Source: Paenibacillus ginsengarvi (GTDB lineage Bacteria; Bacillota; Bacilli; Paenibacillales; NBRC-103111). Taken from it: a stretch of DNA of 64,000 nt. Both the position numbers and the translations under genes were made by a program. Where the stretch lies: the NCBI RefSeq assembly GCF_003626695.1, contig NZ_RBAH01000009.1:1-64000 (forward strand). The letters are read 5' to 3'. Below are positions 16,314 through 24,805 of this stretch, in pieces; the stretch's first letter is position 1; every line of letters starts with the position of its first letter. The notes under the pieces were generated by a model. That model searched no databases. It saw only the letters and a program-made list of their open reading frames with translations, and was not told where the DNA came from.

Positions 16314-16949
16314 ATGAAAGCGGCTTGGTTGGCTGGTCTTATGTTGGTCTTCTGTCTTACGGGCTGTGAATCCGATGAATGGAAGTCAAAGAATGAGCAG
16401 TTATCCAAACAAGTTGCTCAGCTTGAATCCGAATTGCTGATTCAGCGGAAAGCAGAACAAATGCGGATTAACGAAGTCAATCGTCTTCAGCAGCAGATCA
16501 TCGAGATGAACCGGACATCGAAGGAGCAGCAGAACTGGATCGACCGGCAGAACGTGACAATGGATCGAGTCAAGCGATTAACGGAGATGAAATCGTTCTC
16601 CTATACCGTACTTGCCGAGGGGACGAGTAAAAATAAAAAAGAGAAAGTAGTTTACGTAAGCGATGTGCCGGATTCCACCGTCGACCAAGAGACGTATCTT
16701 TTGCGGGCGTCGATTGAATTTGCCAATGAACCGGAGTTTACGATCTCGTTATGGAGAGATAAAGAACTGGCCATTCGTTATAGTAAAGGCGACTACGATG
16801 AGAAAGAAACGATAATCGGCTGGAGCGGTTTCAGAGCTCGATTCGGAGTGATACGCCAGTCGGAGGAGGAGCACCGGTTGCTGTTGTTCCTAAGCATGGA
16901 TGACATCGATAACTTGGAATTCGGTAAATATACGAATCAGGAGCGCTGA
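16314..16949 (+). CDS. Coiled-coil lipoprotein of unknown function
   Basis: A 211-residue predicted lipoprotein: a short signal (MKAAWLAGLMLVFCLTGC) with lipobox LTGC at residue 18, then a heptad-rich coiled coil (about 25-90, with runs such as KQVAQLESELL and VNRLQQQIIEMN), then a mixed alpha/beta domain with many charged residues. No family is recognised. It is the only exported protein in a cluster of soluble enzymes. ATG 16314 follows AGAGGAGG. Confidence 0.6.
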   Translation: MKAAWLAGLMLVFCLTGCESDEWKSKNEQLSKQVAQLESELLIQRKAEQMRINEVNRLQQQIIEMNRTSKEQQNWIDRQNVTMDRVKRLTEMKSFSYTVLAEGTSKNKKEKVVYVSDVPDSTVDQETYLLRASIEFANEPEFTISLWRDKELAIRYSKGDYDEKETIIGWSGFRARFGVIRQSEEEHRLLLFLSMDDIDNLEFGKYTNQER

Positions 16950-16984
16950 CGGGGATTTATAGTGCTGTTGGAGGAGGAGAAACG

Positions 16985-17425
16985 ATGCAAAGAGCGCAAG
17001 ACGCTGCTGGAATCGTCGTGATGGACGCGCAGAAGCGGGTACTGCTCGTCCATCAAACGTATGGCAAACGAGTTTGGGCGCTTCCCGGAGGAATGGTCGA
17101 GGAGGGAGAATCGGCTTGGCAGGCGGCGGCGCGCGAGCTGAAGGAAGAGACCGATATAGCAGTTCCCCATATGGAGCTGTCGGGTCTGTATTTTCAGCCG
17201 CACAAAAACCGATATATTTTTACGTTCACAGCAACTGAATACGAAGGCGAGATTAAGGTGGATCAAAAAGAGATCGACCAGTACGGCTTTTTCGACTTGG
17301 ACCATCTGCCGAAGCCGATATCAAGCTTCACGATTCAGCGGTTGATCGATGCGGTAACGAGTAAGGGAGCCGTCTATAAGGAGGAAACGCTGGATACGTA
17401 CCGGATTGTAGACGACGCTCCATAG
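16985..17425 (+). CDS. Nudix hydrolase
   Basis: A 146-residue Nudix protein with the box GGMVEEGESAWQ then AARELKEETDI, a good match with catalytic RELKEE. The core includes VWALPGGMVEEGE, like MutT/ADP-ribose pyrophosphatase-type members. ATG 16985 follows GGAGGAGGAG. The short distance (35 bases) to the preceding lipoprotein gene supports one transcript. Confidence 0.85.
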   Translation: MQRAQDAAGIVVMDAQKRVLLVHQTYGKRVWALPGGMVEEGESAWQAAARELKEETDIAVPHMELSGLYFQPHKNRYIFTFTATEYEGEIKVDQKEIDQYGFFDLDHLPKPISSFTIQRLIDAVTSKGAVYKEETLDTYRIVDDAP

Positions 17426-17512
17426 ACAGCTCTGATCCGGATAGGTAGTCAACGGGTAATTGACGGTCTCGTCTCTTTGGGGCCGGGAAGTGAAGGGAGG
17501 GGAACAGGGTCG

Positions 17513-18457
17513 ATGAGCAATCGAAGCTGCGCCGCAATAGTGAATAACGGGCGAATATTAATGGTGAAGCAAATATATAAAGGGGAGCAACTGTGGACTT
17601 TGCCGGGAGGCAGCATCGAAGCGGGGGAATCTCCTGCCGCGGCATCGGTTCGGGAAGCTCGCGAGGAGACGGGGCTGGAGATCGAAGTCGTCAAGCTGCT
17701 GGTGGAGACGTATAGCGACCGCATTAAAGGAATGTACTACTGCTACCAAGGGCGAGTTATTAGCGGGACGGCGCGGCTGGGGACAGATCCCGAATTGGCC
17801 GAAGACGAGCAGCAACTGCAGGAGCTACGCTGGGTGCCTCTCGCTGATGCGCGGGATCATCAAGAAATACGCAGAATCGAAGGTTTGCTGGATGGCGTTG
17901 TGGAGGAGAACGTCAAGCAACCGGCGCCGGCGCAGGTGCAAATTCGGGAGGCAGGCCCGGCGGATATCGAGGGAATCGCCGAGGTTCATGTGCGCAGCTG
18001 GCAAACTACGTACCGGGGCATCATAGCGGACGATTTCCTCGCCGGCTTGTCCGTAGAGAAACGAAAGAAAAACTGGGAGTGGACGTTTCACAACTTGAAT
18101 CAGGACGAGGCCGTGTTCCTTGCGCTAGACGACAAGGGGCAGATCGCAGGGTTTTGCAGCGGCGGCAAATGCCGGGAGCTTGGCGGCGACTATGACGGTG
18201 AGTTGTACGCGATCTATTTGCTTAGGGAGTATCAGGGAACGGGGATCGGAAGGAAATTGGCCGGCCATCTGGTTCGTCATTTGAAGGCAAACGGTTACAA
18301 GGCGATGATGGTGTGGGTGCTGGAGCGAAATCCGGCTGTCGACTTTTACAGAAGGCTCGGAGCCAAGCCCTTTACCCGCAAAGAAATCCGTATTGGCGAA
18401 GATGTTCTGATAGAAATCGGGCTAGGCTGGGAAAGCATCGACGTTGTTCAGGTCTAA
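17513..18457 (+). CDS. Nudix-GNAT fusion protein
   Basis: A 314-residue two-domain protein. Residues about 1-135 form a Nudix hydrolase with box GGSIEAGESPAA and VREAREETGL. Residues about 143-314 form a GNAT acetyltransferase, with IREAGPADIEGIAEVHVRSW at its start, the acetyl-CoA loop REYQGTGIGRKLAGHLV, and the C-terminal ERNPAVDFYRRLGAKP. ATG 17513 follows GAAGGGAGGGG. Joining these two activities suggests they act on related metabolites or on a hydrolysed and then acetylated compound; this is inference. Last gene of the cluster. Confidence 0.8.
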   Translation: MSNRSCAAIVNNGRILMVKQIYKGEQLWTLPGGSIEAGESPAAASVREAREETGLEIEVVKLLVETYSDRIKGMYYCYQGRVISGTARLGTDPELAEDEQQLQELRWVPLADARDHQEIRRIEGLLDGVVEENVKQPAPAQVQIREAGPADIEGIAEVHVRSWQTTYRGIIADDFLAGLSVEKRKKNWEWTFHNLNQDEAVFLALDDKGQIAGFCSGGKCRELGGDYDGELYAIYLLREYQGTGIGRKLAGHLVRHLKANGYKAMMVWVLERNPAVDFYRRLGAKPFTRKEIRIGEDVLIEIGLGWESIDVVQV

Positions 18458-18545
18458 GCTGTTCGAATAACCGTGGACAAAAGCCGGAGACTTTCCGACA
18501 GTAGCAATCGGACGCGAATGACGGCACATGCCGAATCTAGTGACG

Positions 18546-18593
18546 AGGCTTGTCAGGCCGGGATAACCCGGCCGATGGGCCCAGCCTTTTTTT
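18546..18593 (+). terminator. Terminator of the small-gene cluster
   Basis: An outer AGGCT/AGCCT pair and the inner stem GGCCGGG-ATAA-CCCGGCC are followed by seven T. It separates the cluster from the convergent exoA. Confidence 0.75.
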
Positions 18594-18603
18594 CGCGCAA
18601 TAT

Positions 18604-19434
18604 TTATGAACCGAGCTCGTCCGATGCAGCAGCTGAGAGCTCCTGCTCATTGCCGGGACGGACTGCTGCACCCAGCCGGTCATCCGCTACCAGCAGCGCA
18701 ACCGGGCAGTGATCGCTCCCCATAATATGGGCGTCGATCCGCGCATCCTCCAGAGCGGGAGCAAGCCGGGCTGAGGCCAGAAAGTAGTCGATGCGCCAGC
18801 CGACATTGCGCGCCCGGACTTGCGGCATTAGAGACCACCACGTATAAGCATCGGCCCGGTCGGGGTAAAAGTGGCGGAACGTATCCACGAACCCGGCGTT
18901 CAGCAGCCGGCTCATCCGGTCTCGTTCTTCGGGGGTGAAGCCGGAATTGTTGCGGTTTGCCTTTGCATTTTTAATATCGATTTCCTGATGCGCCACATTC
19001 AAATCTCCGCACGCAAGCACCGGCTTCTGCTTATCCAGCCGCTGCATATAGCTTAGGAACCGGTCCTCCCACTCGAGCCGGAAATCGAGCCGCGACAAAT
19101 CGCGCCGGGCGTTGGGGGTATACACGTTGACCAGGTAAAACGAGTCGAATTCAAGCGTGATGATTCTGCCTTCCGGCTCGTGGTCGTCCTCGAGACCGTA
19201 CCAAACGGATAGGGGCTTTATTCTTGTAAAAACGGCCGTGCCGGAATACCCCTTTTTGACGGCGTAATTCCAATACAACTCGTAGCGCTCCCCCAAATCC
19301 AGGCCAATCTGCCCTTCCTGAAGCTTCGTTTCCTGCACGCAGAAAATGTCCGCATCCACATCCGCGAAATAATCGGTAAACCCTTTATTGACGCAAGCTC
19401 TCAAACCGTTTACGTTCCATGACACCAGCTTCAT
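18604..19434 (-). CDS. exoA: Exodeoxyribonuclease III / AP endonuclease
   Basis: A 276-residue ExoIII-family enzyme that nicks DNA at abasic sites in base-excision repair and trims 3' blocks. Motifs: MKLVSWNVNGLRA at the N-terminus, the metal-binding Glu in VQETKLQ, the catalytic ACGDLNVAH (Asp-Leu-Asn), WSLMPQVRARNVGWRIDYF, and the final GSDHCPVAL with catalytic Asp-His. About 20 extra residues follow the usual end near LLVAD and look disordered. ATG 19434 follows GGAGAG. Transcribed alone, convergent to the small-gene cluster. Confidence 0.92.
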   Translation of the reverse strand: MKLVSWNVNGLRACVNKGFTDYFADVDADIFCVQETKLQEGQIGLDLGERYELYWNYAVKKGYSGTAVFTRIKPLSVWYGLEDDHEPEGRIITLEFDSFYLVNVYTPNARRDLSRLDFRLEWEDRFLSYMQRLDKQKPVLACGDLNVAHQEIDIKNAKANRNNSGFTPEERDRMSRLLNAGFVDTFRHFYPDRADAYTWWSLMPQVRARNVGWRIDYFLASARLAPALEDARIDAHIMGSDHCPVALLVADDRLGAAVRPGNEQELSAAASDELGS

Positions 19435-19509
19435 CGTATGCCGCTCTCCTTGATCTGACTTTGCACTAGAAACTATATCACAAATCGCGGAGTGAGAGGC
19501 CGATAAAAT

Positions 19510-19911
19510 TTACCATCCGGAGGGCTCGTAACCGATGCCCGGCCCGGTGACGCCGGAATAAGCGTGGGTATGGCGCGGAATGGTCAGCACCGTTCGATAG
19601 CTGCCCCCTTCGAATCGAAAAGGCTCGTCGTTCACTCTATCATCCACGCTATGATAATGCGAGCCGTCCGGAAGCGGGATCGCCGGCCCCGTTTCTCCGG
19701 AAATCCGGTGAAAATGAGCTTGCCCCTCATAGGACGCTACCCGGCTCGCCCCTTGATATTGATGCGTATGACCGTCTGTGGCAGTTCCGTTCACCGGATA
19801 CGTAAAGAAGTCGACCAGATGCGAATGTCCCAAAGTAACGGATGACTGTATCGCTACATAATGAGCGTGTGCCGGTCCGGCGGACAAACAATAGTCCTCG
19901 TTTCCTTTCAT
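19510..19911 (-). CDS. YmaF-family histidine-rich protein
   Basis: A 133-residue protein resembling B. subtilis YmaF. It contains six HxH pairs spread along its length: PAHAHY, LGHSHL, DGHTHQ, QAHFHR, SHYHS and RHTHAY. Such regular His pairs suggest metal binding, and the spacing suggests repeated beta units. There is no signal peptide. Function is unknown in the family; a spore or metal role is possible but unproven. ATG 19911 follows GGGAGGG. It is divergent from the ABC exporter. Confidence 0.75.
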   Translation of the reverse strand: MKGNEDYCLSAGPAHAHYVAIQSSVTLGHSHLVDFFTYPVNGTATDGHTHQYQGASRVASYEGQAHFHRISGETGPAIPLPDGSHYHSVDDRVNDEPFRFEGGSYRTVLTIPRHTHAYSGVTGPGIGYEPSGW

Positions 19912-20078
19912 CCGAATCCCTCCCGTATGTTAGCTTATGCGCGGCGGCCCGGCTCTAGGCTGCGGCGGATGGCGCTATCGAACAAATCCCCCCCTTTTTC
20001 GAACAAAATGGAACTATTCTCTTTCCTTGAAACCGATTACAGTAGTAGCATCGACGATTGTGCTAATGAGGTGGAATT

Positions 20079-20810
20079 ATGGAAACGATTCGCAAATCCG
20101 ACTTGTCGTTATATGACCCGACTCAGGACAGCGAGCCGATCTTGAAGGCCGTCGGGATCAAGCGGGTGTTCGGAAGAGGCGGGGCGGCGGTTCACGCCTT
20201 GAAGGGCGCCAATCTGTCCATCCCGTACGGCCGTTTGGTAGCGCTTAAGGGGCGGTCGGGCTCGGGCAAAACGACGCTCATTAACCTGCTCGGCGCGCTC
20301 GACGTGCCGACCGAAGGTGCGATTTATTTTTGCGGACAAGAAATAACGACGCTGGGGGAGAAAAAGCGGAACGAGCTGCGGCGTATCCAGATGGGGTTCA
20401 TATTCCAATCGTTTGCTCTGATGCCGCTCATGTCCGCCTACGAAAATGTAGAATTCGGCCTGCGCATTGCGGGCGTGCAGGCGAAGAAGCATAGGGAGCT
20501 GGCCGAGCGGGCGCTAGATAGCGTAGGCCTCAAAGCGCGAATGAATCACCGTCCGTTCGAGCTGTCGGGGGGCGAGCAGCAAAGAACCGCGATCGCCAGA
20601 GCGATTGCGCACCGGCCAAAGCTGCTGCTGGCGGATGAGCCGACGGCCGAGCTCGATAGCAAAATGGGGCTGCAGATCATTAAAATTTTCAAGGATCTGG
20701 TGCAGCAGGAAGGGATGACGATCGTCATCACGACTCACGACCCGGCGATTATGGAGATTGTCGACCAAGTATATGCATTGGAGGATGGGCAAATTGTCGA
20801 TCAAGGGTAA
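20079..20810 (+). CDS. ABC transporter ATP-binding protein (MacB/LolD type)
   Basis: A 243-residue ATPase. Walker A is GRSGSGKTT (about residues 63-71), the Q-loop is FIFQSFALMPLMSAYENVEF, the signature is LSGGEQQRTAIARA, Walker B is LLLADEPTAELD, and the switch His is in VITTHDPAIM. This pattern is typical of type VII (FtsX/MacB) systems. Its end overlaps the adaptor start, and the permease and a second ATPase follow, so four genes form one export system. ATG 20079 follows TGAGGTGG. Confidence 0.88.
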   Translation: METIRKSDLSLYDPTQDSEPILKAVGIKRVFGRGGAAVHALKGANLSIPYGRLVALKGRSGSGKTTLINLLGALDVPTEGAIYFCGQEITTLGEKKRNELRRIQMGFIFQSFALMPLMSAYENVEFGLRIAGVQAKKHRELAERALDSVGLKARMNHRPFELSGGEQQRTAIARAIAHRPKLLLADEPTAELDSKMGLQIIKIFKDLVQQEGMTIVITTHDPAIMEIVDQVYALEDGQIVDQG

Positions 20811-21819
20811 TCCGTTCTGGGCTCGTAAGCTGCTCGCCGTTCTTGTCGTGGCAGCTTGCTCCGGCTGCTCGCTGCTTCCACAGGAGGACGAGCCGCTTAA
20901 GCCTCCGCTTGTCAAGCCGGTGAAGGAAAACTATGAGATCGCCGAGGTCAAGGTCGGATCGGCGACCAAACGCATTACCGGCGTAGCGACCGTAGAGTCG
21001 ACCAATGTGAAAAACCATGAATTTACGGGAACGACCGGCAAAATCCAGGAAGTGCTTGTCGTTAAGGATATGACTGTCAAAAAGGGCGATCCGCTCATCA
21101 TCCTGGATGCGGGCGATTCCGCTATCGTGCTGAAGGAGAAGCAGCGGGATTACGAGCAGGCCAAATACAATCTCGATCAGGCGAAGCTGACTCAGGACCC
21201 GAATAAAATGAAAATTCGCGTTATGGAAATGGATATCGCCGAGCTCCGGTTAAGCGACGCCCGCAAAGCATTGGAAGGCAAAACGATGCGGGCGCAAATG
21301 GACGGCAAAGTAACGTTTGTCGAGGCGTCGAAGCCTGGCGATACGATCCAGCAGAACAAAACGTACGTCATTATATCCGATCCAAATTCGATCCGGCTGG
21401 CTTACAGCTCGGGCAATACAAGCGACATGCTCGAGGTGCAGGTCGGCGTACCGGTCGACGTTACGGTGAAGGGCAAGAAGCTGACCGGGACCGTCGTCCA
21501 GTCTCCGTCCAACACGCCTGCGACCGATGTTAAAGCTCTGGCCGACCGCTACGCGAAAACGGTGTTCATCGACGTGGGAAGTCCGATTCCGGAATTGACG
21601 CTGGGCGCTACGGCGGACATCAATATCGTAACCCGCAAGAAGGACAATGTGTTGCTCGTTCCGCAGCGAGCTCTGGCCCAATATTTGGGACGGAATTACG
21701 TCAAGGTGCTCGACGGCGACAGCATTAAAGAAGTCGACGTTGAAAAAGGTCTGGAAACGGCTGACGGCGTTGAAATCGTAAAAGGCCTCAAGGAAGGGCA
21801 GAAGCTCATTTTGCAATAA
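20794..21819 (+). CDS. Membrane-fusion (HlyD/MacA-like) lipoprotein adaptor
   Basis: A protein of about 341 residues with a lipoprotein signal ending in VAAC (about 20 residues in), then a biotinyl-lipoyl-like half, a short helical hairpin (KEKQRDYEQAKYNLDQAKLT), the second lipoyl half (MRAQMDGKVTFVEASKPGD) and beta-barrel domains. It is the extracytoplasmic partner of the FtsX-type permease. The start is uncertain: GGAGG at 20780-20784 is well spaced for TTG 20794, touching only ATG 20785. It overlaps the ATPase gene by 17 bases. Confidence 0.82.
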   Translation: MSIKGNPFWARKLLAVLVVAACSGCSLLPQEDEPLKPPLVKPVKENYEIAEVKVGSATKRITGVATVESTNVKNHEFTGTTGKIQEVLVVKDMTVKKGDPLIILDAGDSAIVLKEKQRDYEQAKYNLDQAKLTQDPNKMKIRVMEMDIAELRLSDARKALEGKTMRAQMDGKVTFVEASKPGDTIQQNKTYVIISDPNSIRLAYSSGNTSDMLEVQVGVPVDVTVKGKKLTGTVVQSPSNTPATDVKALADRYAKTVFIDVGSPIPELTLGATADINIVTRKKDNVLLVPQRALAQYLGRNYVKVLDGDSIKEVDVEKGLETADGVEIVKGLKEGQKLILQ

Positions 21820-21910
21820 AACGATGGGTGCAGCGCGAGAGCGATCTGCCTGCCTTCGTTCGTTCGTTACTCATTTCATGCCGATCTCCTCGAAAGGAGG
21901 AACCGTTTTC

Positions 21911-24802
21911 GTGGCCATTTTAGTCATGATTTTCCGCAAGATGCTCAAAAATAAATGGTTGGAGCTAAGCTTGCTGTTCGGGCTTGTCCTGTCGGTAGCG
22001 CTGGTCAGCAGCATGCCCATCTATACCGAGGCGATTTTGCAGCGGATGCTGGTCAAGGAGCTGGAAAACTACCAGGTTTCCAACGGAGCGTATCCGCTTA
22101 CCCATCGCACCGGGATTTTCCTGACAGGCGAGACGCCGGAGGAGAACGGGAAAAGCGCCCATGAAGTCGATGCTTACATGCAGTCGGCAAGCGGCAAGTT
22201 CAATCTGCCGATCCTCCAGTTTGTCAAGGAGCGGGGGACCGATACGTTTAACTTTGTTCCGGTCGATAAAGAACGGGTCGACGCTACCGTCAAACGGAAT
22301 GTCGATATCGTGGCGCTCGATCATTTCGAGGACCATGTCAAGCTCGTGGACGGAAAGCTGCCGGCCAAGGAGCCGGTGAACGGCGTGTTCGAGGTGCTGG
22401 TTATCGAAAGCGCCTTGACGCAGCTCAAGATGGTGCTCGGCAACGAGTTCGTCATCGAAGACGAGCGGGTCAAAAATCCGATCACCATAAAACCGGTCGG
22501 CGTCGTCAATTCGAAAGACGAGCACGATCTGTACTGGAACACGCCGCTGGAGAGCTACGGGCGTTCCTTCATTATGAACTACGAAGCGTTCGAGAAATAC
22601 ATTACGGACGGAAAAGACATTACGATTCGGGCGGGCTTCTGGTATTTCGCGATGGAATATTCGCGGATGAACATGCAGTCGATCGGATCGTTCATCAGGA
22701 CGCATCAGCAGATCGACAACTACGTATCGAATACGTTCACGAGTCAGGCGATCAAAGCTCCCGCGCTTGGCGTCATCTCCAAATATTTGGACCGTCAGGA
22801 CCAGCTCCGGGTTATGCTCTGGTCGCTGAACGTGCCGGTCATGATCATGCTTGGCTTCTACCTGTTCATGGTGTCGAACCTCATCATTGATCGGCAAAAG
22901 ACGGAAATCGCCGTTCTCCGCAGCCGGGGGGCCAGCCGCCTGCAAGTGCTGGGGAGTTATGTTATCGAAGGGCTGATGCTGGGGGCGGTCGCTTATGCGA
23001 TCGGTCCGTATGCGGGCAAAATGCTTACGAACATGCTCGGCGCTTCCAGCGGATTTCTCGAATTCGTCCAGCGTTCCGCGCTGATCGTGGAAGTGAACGC
23101 AACCGCCTACAAATATGCGCTGTACGCGGTGTTGTTCTCGCTCGTCATGACGCTAATCCCGGCGCTGCTGGCGACCCGTACGACGATCGTCGGGCATAAG
23201 CAGCAGATGGCGCGCATGACGAAAATGTCCTTCTGGCACAAATATTTTATCGACGTATTGCTCCTAGGTATAGCGATCTATGGGCTGCAAAGCTTTAAAC
23301 GGCGCATGACGGACTTGCAGTCGCTCGGACTCGACTCGGCCAATTTCAAGGTCGATCCGCTGCTGTTCCTCGTTCCCGCCTTGTTCACGCTTGGGCTCGG
23401 ACTGCTGCTGCTGCGGGTATATCCGCTGTTTGTCCGCCTCGTGTACTTTATCGGGCGCAAGTTGTGGCCGCCGTCGCTGTACTCCACGCTCATTCAGGTG
23501 GGGCGCTCGAGCAGCCAGTATAGCTTCCTGATGGTATTCCTGATGATTACGCTGGCTACGGGCTTGTTCAGCGCAAGCGCGGCCAGAACGATGAACAGCA
23601 ACACGCTGGAGAAGGTGAAGTACAAGAACGGGACGGACGTTATTCTGAACGTGAAGTGGGAAAACGACGCGCCGCCGCCGATGATGGGCGGAGGAGACGA
23701 CATGGGGGCTGCGGAGGAAGAGGAGCCATCCGCGCAGACGCTGCCGATAACGGGGCCGAAGCGCGTTCAGTATACCGAGCCGCCGTTCCAGCTGTACAGC
23801 GAGCTGCCGGGCGTCGCCCACGCGGCGAAAGTATTCGTCAAGGACGATGCGGTAGCACAGCTCGGCAAGGCGTCTTCGAAAATCAAGCTGATGGGCGTCG
23901 ATACCGACGATTTCGGCCGGACCGCCTATTTCAAGGATCGTTTGCTGGAGCATCATTTCTACGATTACTTGAACCTGATCTCCACCGAGCCTTCGGCCGT
24001 ACTTATTTCCAGAACGATGGCCGAGCAGATGGGGCTGAAGGAAGGAGATTCGTTCAACCTCGGCTGGAGCAATGTCGCCTACAAGCCGTTCACGGTGTAT
24101 GGCATCGTCGATTACTGGCCGACGTTTAACCCGAATCCGCAAGCGCCGCCAAGCGGCGGTAAAAAACCGGAGCCGCCGAAGCTCGTCGTCGGCCACCTCA
24201 GCTATATCCAGAGCGCGCTCGCCCTCGAGCCTTACCAGGTGTGGATCGACCTGGAAGACGAGCCCGGGGCGAAGGTAACGTTCAACGAGGCGCTGAATGC
24301 GAAGGAGCTGCCGATCGAAAGCTTCGTCGATACGAGCTACGAGCTGTCGCAAGCGAAGAACGATCCGTTCCAGATGGCGATCAACGGCGTCATGACGCTC
24401 GGATTTTTGATCTCTGTGGTCATCAGCTTTTTCGGCTTCCTGCTGTACTGGGTGCTTTCGCTGAACGGCCGAGTGCTGCAGTACGGTATTCTAAGAGCCG
24501 TCGGCATTTCGTTCTCGCAGCTGATCGGGATGCTGATAACGGAGCAGATTTTGACCTCGGGGGCCGCCTTCCTGCTGGGAGCGGGTATCGGCAGCGTCAC
24601 CAGCCGCCTGTTCGTGCCGCTGTTCCAGCTGTCGTTTAACCCGACGACACAGGTTCCGCCGTTTCAGGTCATGTTTGATCCGACCGATTCGATGCGCTTG
24701 TATTTGATCGTTACGATTATGATATTGATCGGATTGTGCATTCTCGGCTATCTTCTCTCGCGCATCAAAATCCATCAGGCCGTCAAGCTGGGGGAGGACT
24801 AA
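21911..24802 (+). CDS. Large FtsX-type ABC permease
   Basis: About 963 residues. An N-terminal membrane helix (about 8-35) is followed by a large extracellular domain (about 40-290), three helices (about 300-430), another helix pair (about 445-530), a second extracellular domain (about 560-820) and three C-terminal helices (about 830-960). Two FtsX domains are present. The linker near residues 585-615 is low-complexity, rich in Pro, Gly, Met and Glu. GTG 21911 follows AAGGAGG at 10-base spacing; the longer frame has no site. It resembles proteins that sort or extrude lipids or peptides; the cargo is unknown. Confidence 0.82.
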   Translation: MAILVMIFRKMLKNKWLELSLLFGLVLSVALVSSMPIYTEAILQRMLVKELENYQVSNGAYPLTHRTGIFLTGETPEENGKSAHEVDAYMQSASGKFNLPILQFVKERGTDTFNFVPVDKERVDATVKRNVDIVALDHFEDHVKLVDGKLPAKEPVNGVFEVLVIESALTQLKMVLGNEFVIEDERVKNPITIKPVGVVNSKDEHDLYWNTPLESYGRSFIMNYEAFEKYITDGKDITIRAGFWYFAMEYSRMNMQSIGSFIRTHQQIDNYVSNTFTSQAIKAPALGVISKYLDRQDQLRVMLWSLNVPVMIMLGFYLFMVSNLIIDRQKTEIAVLRSRGASRLQVLGSYVIEGLMLGAVAYAIGPYAGKMLTNMLGASSGFLEFVQRSALIVEVNATAYKYALYAVLFSLVMTLIPALLATRTTIVGHKQQMARMTKMSFWHKYFIDVLLLGIAIYGLQSFKRRMTDLQSLGLDSANFKVDPLLFLVPALFTLGLGLLLLRVYPLFVRLVYFIGRKLWPPSLYSTLIQVGRSSSQYSFLMVFLMITLATGLFSASAARTMNSNTLEKVKYKNGTDVILNVKWENDAPPPMMGGGDDMGAAEEEEPSAQTLPITGPKRVQYTEPPFQLYSELPGVAHAAKVFVKDDAVAQLGKASSKIKLMGVDTDDFGRTAYFKDRLLEHHFYDYLNLISTEPSAVLISRTMAEQMGLKEGDSFNLGWSNVAYKPFTVYGIVDYWPTFNPNPQAPPSGGKKPEPPKLVVGHLSYIQSALALEPYQVWIDLEDEPGAKVTFNEALNAKELPIESFVDTSYELSQAKNDPFQMAINGVMTLGFLISVVISFFGFLLYWVLSLNGRVLQYGILRAVGISFSQLIGMLITEQILTSGAAFLLGAGIGSVTSRLFVPLFQLSFNPTTQVPPFQVMFDPTDSMRLYLIVTIMILIGLCILGYLLSRIKIHQAVKLGED

Positions 24803-24805
24803 TCG

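Noticed and set aside
21965-22945. 326-codon minus-strand frame in the permease gene
   Set aside because: Shadow of the FtsX-type permease, with Arg/His-rich composition typical of antisense frames.
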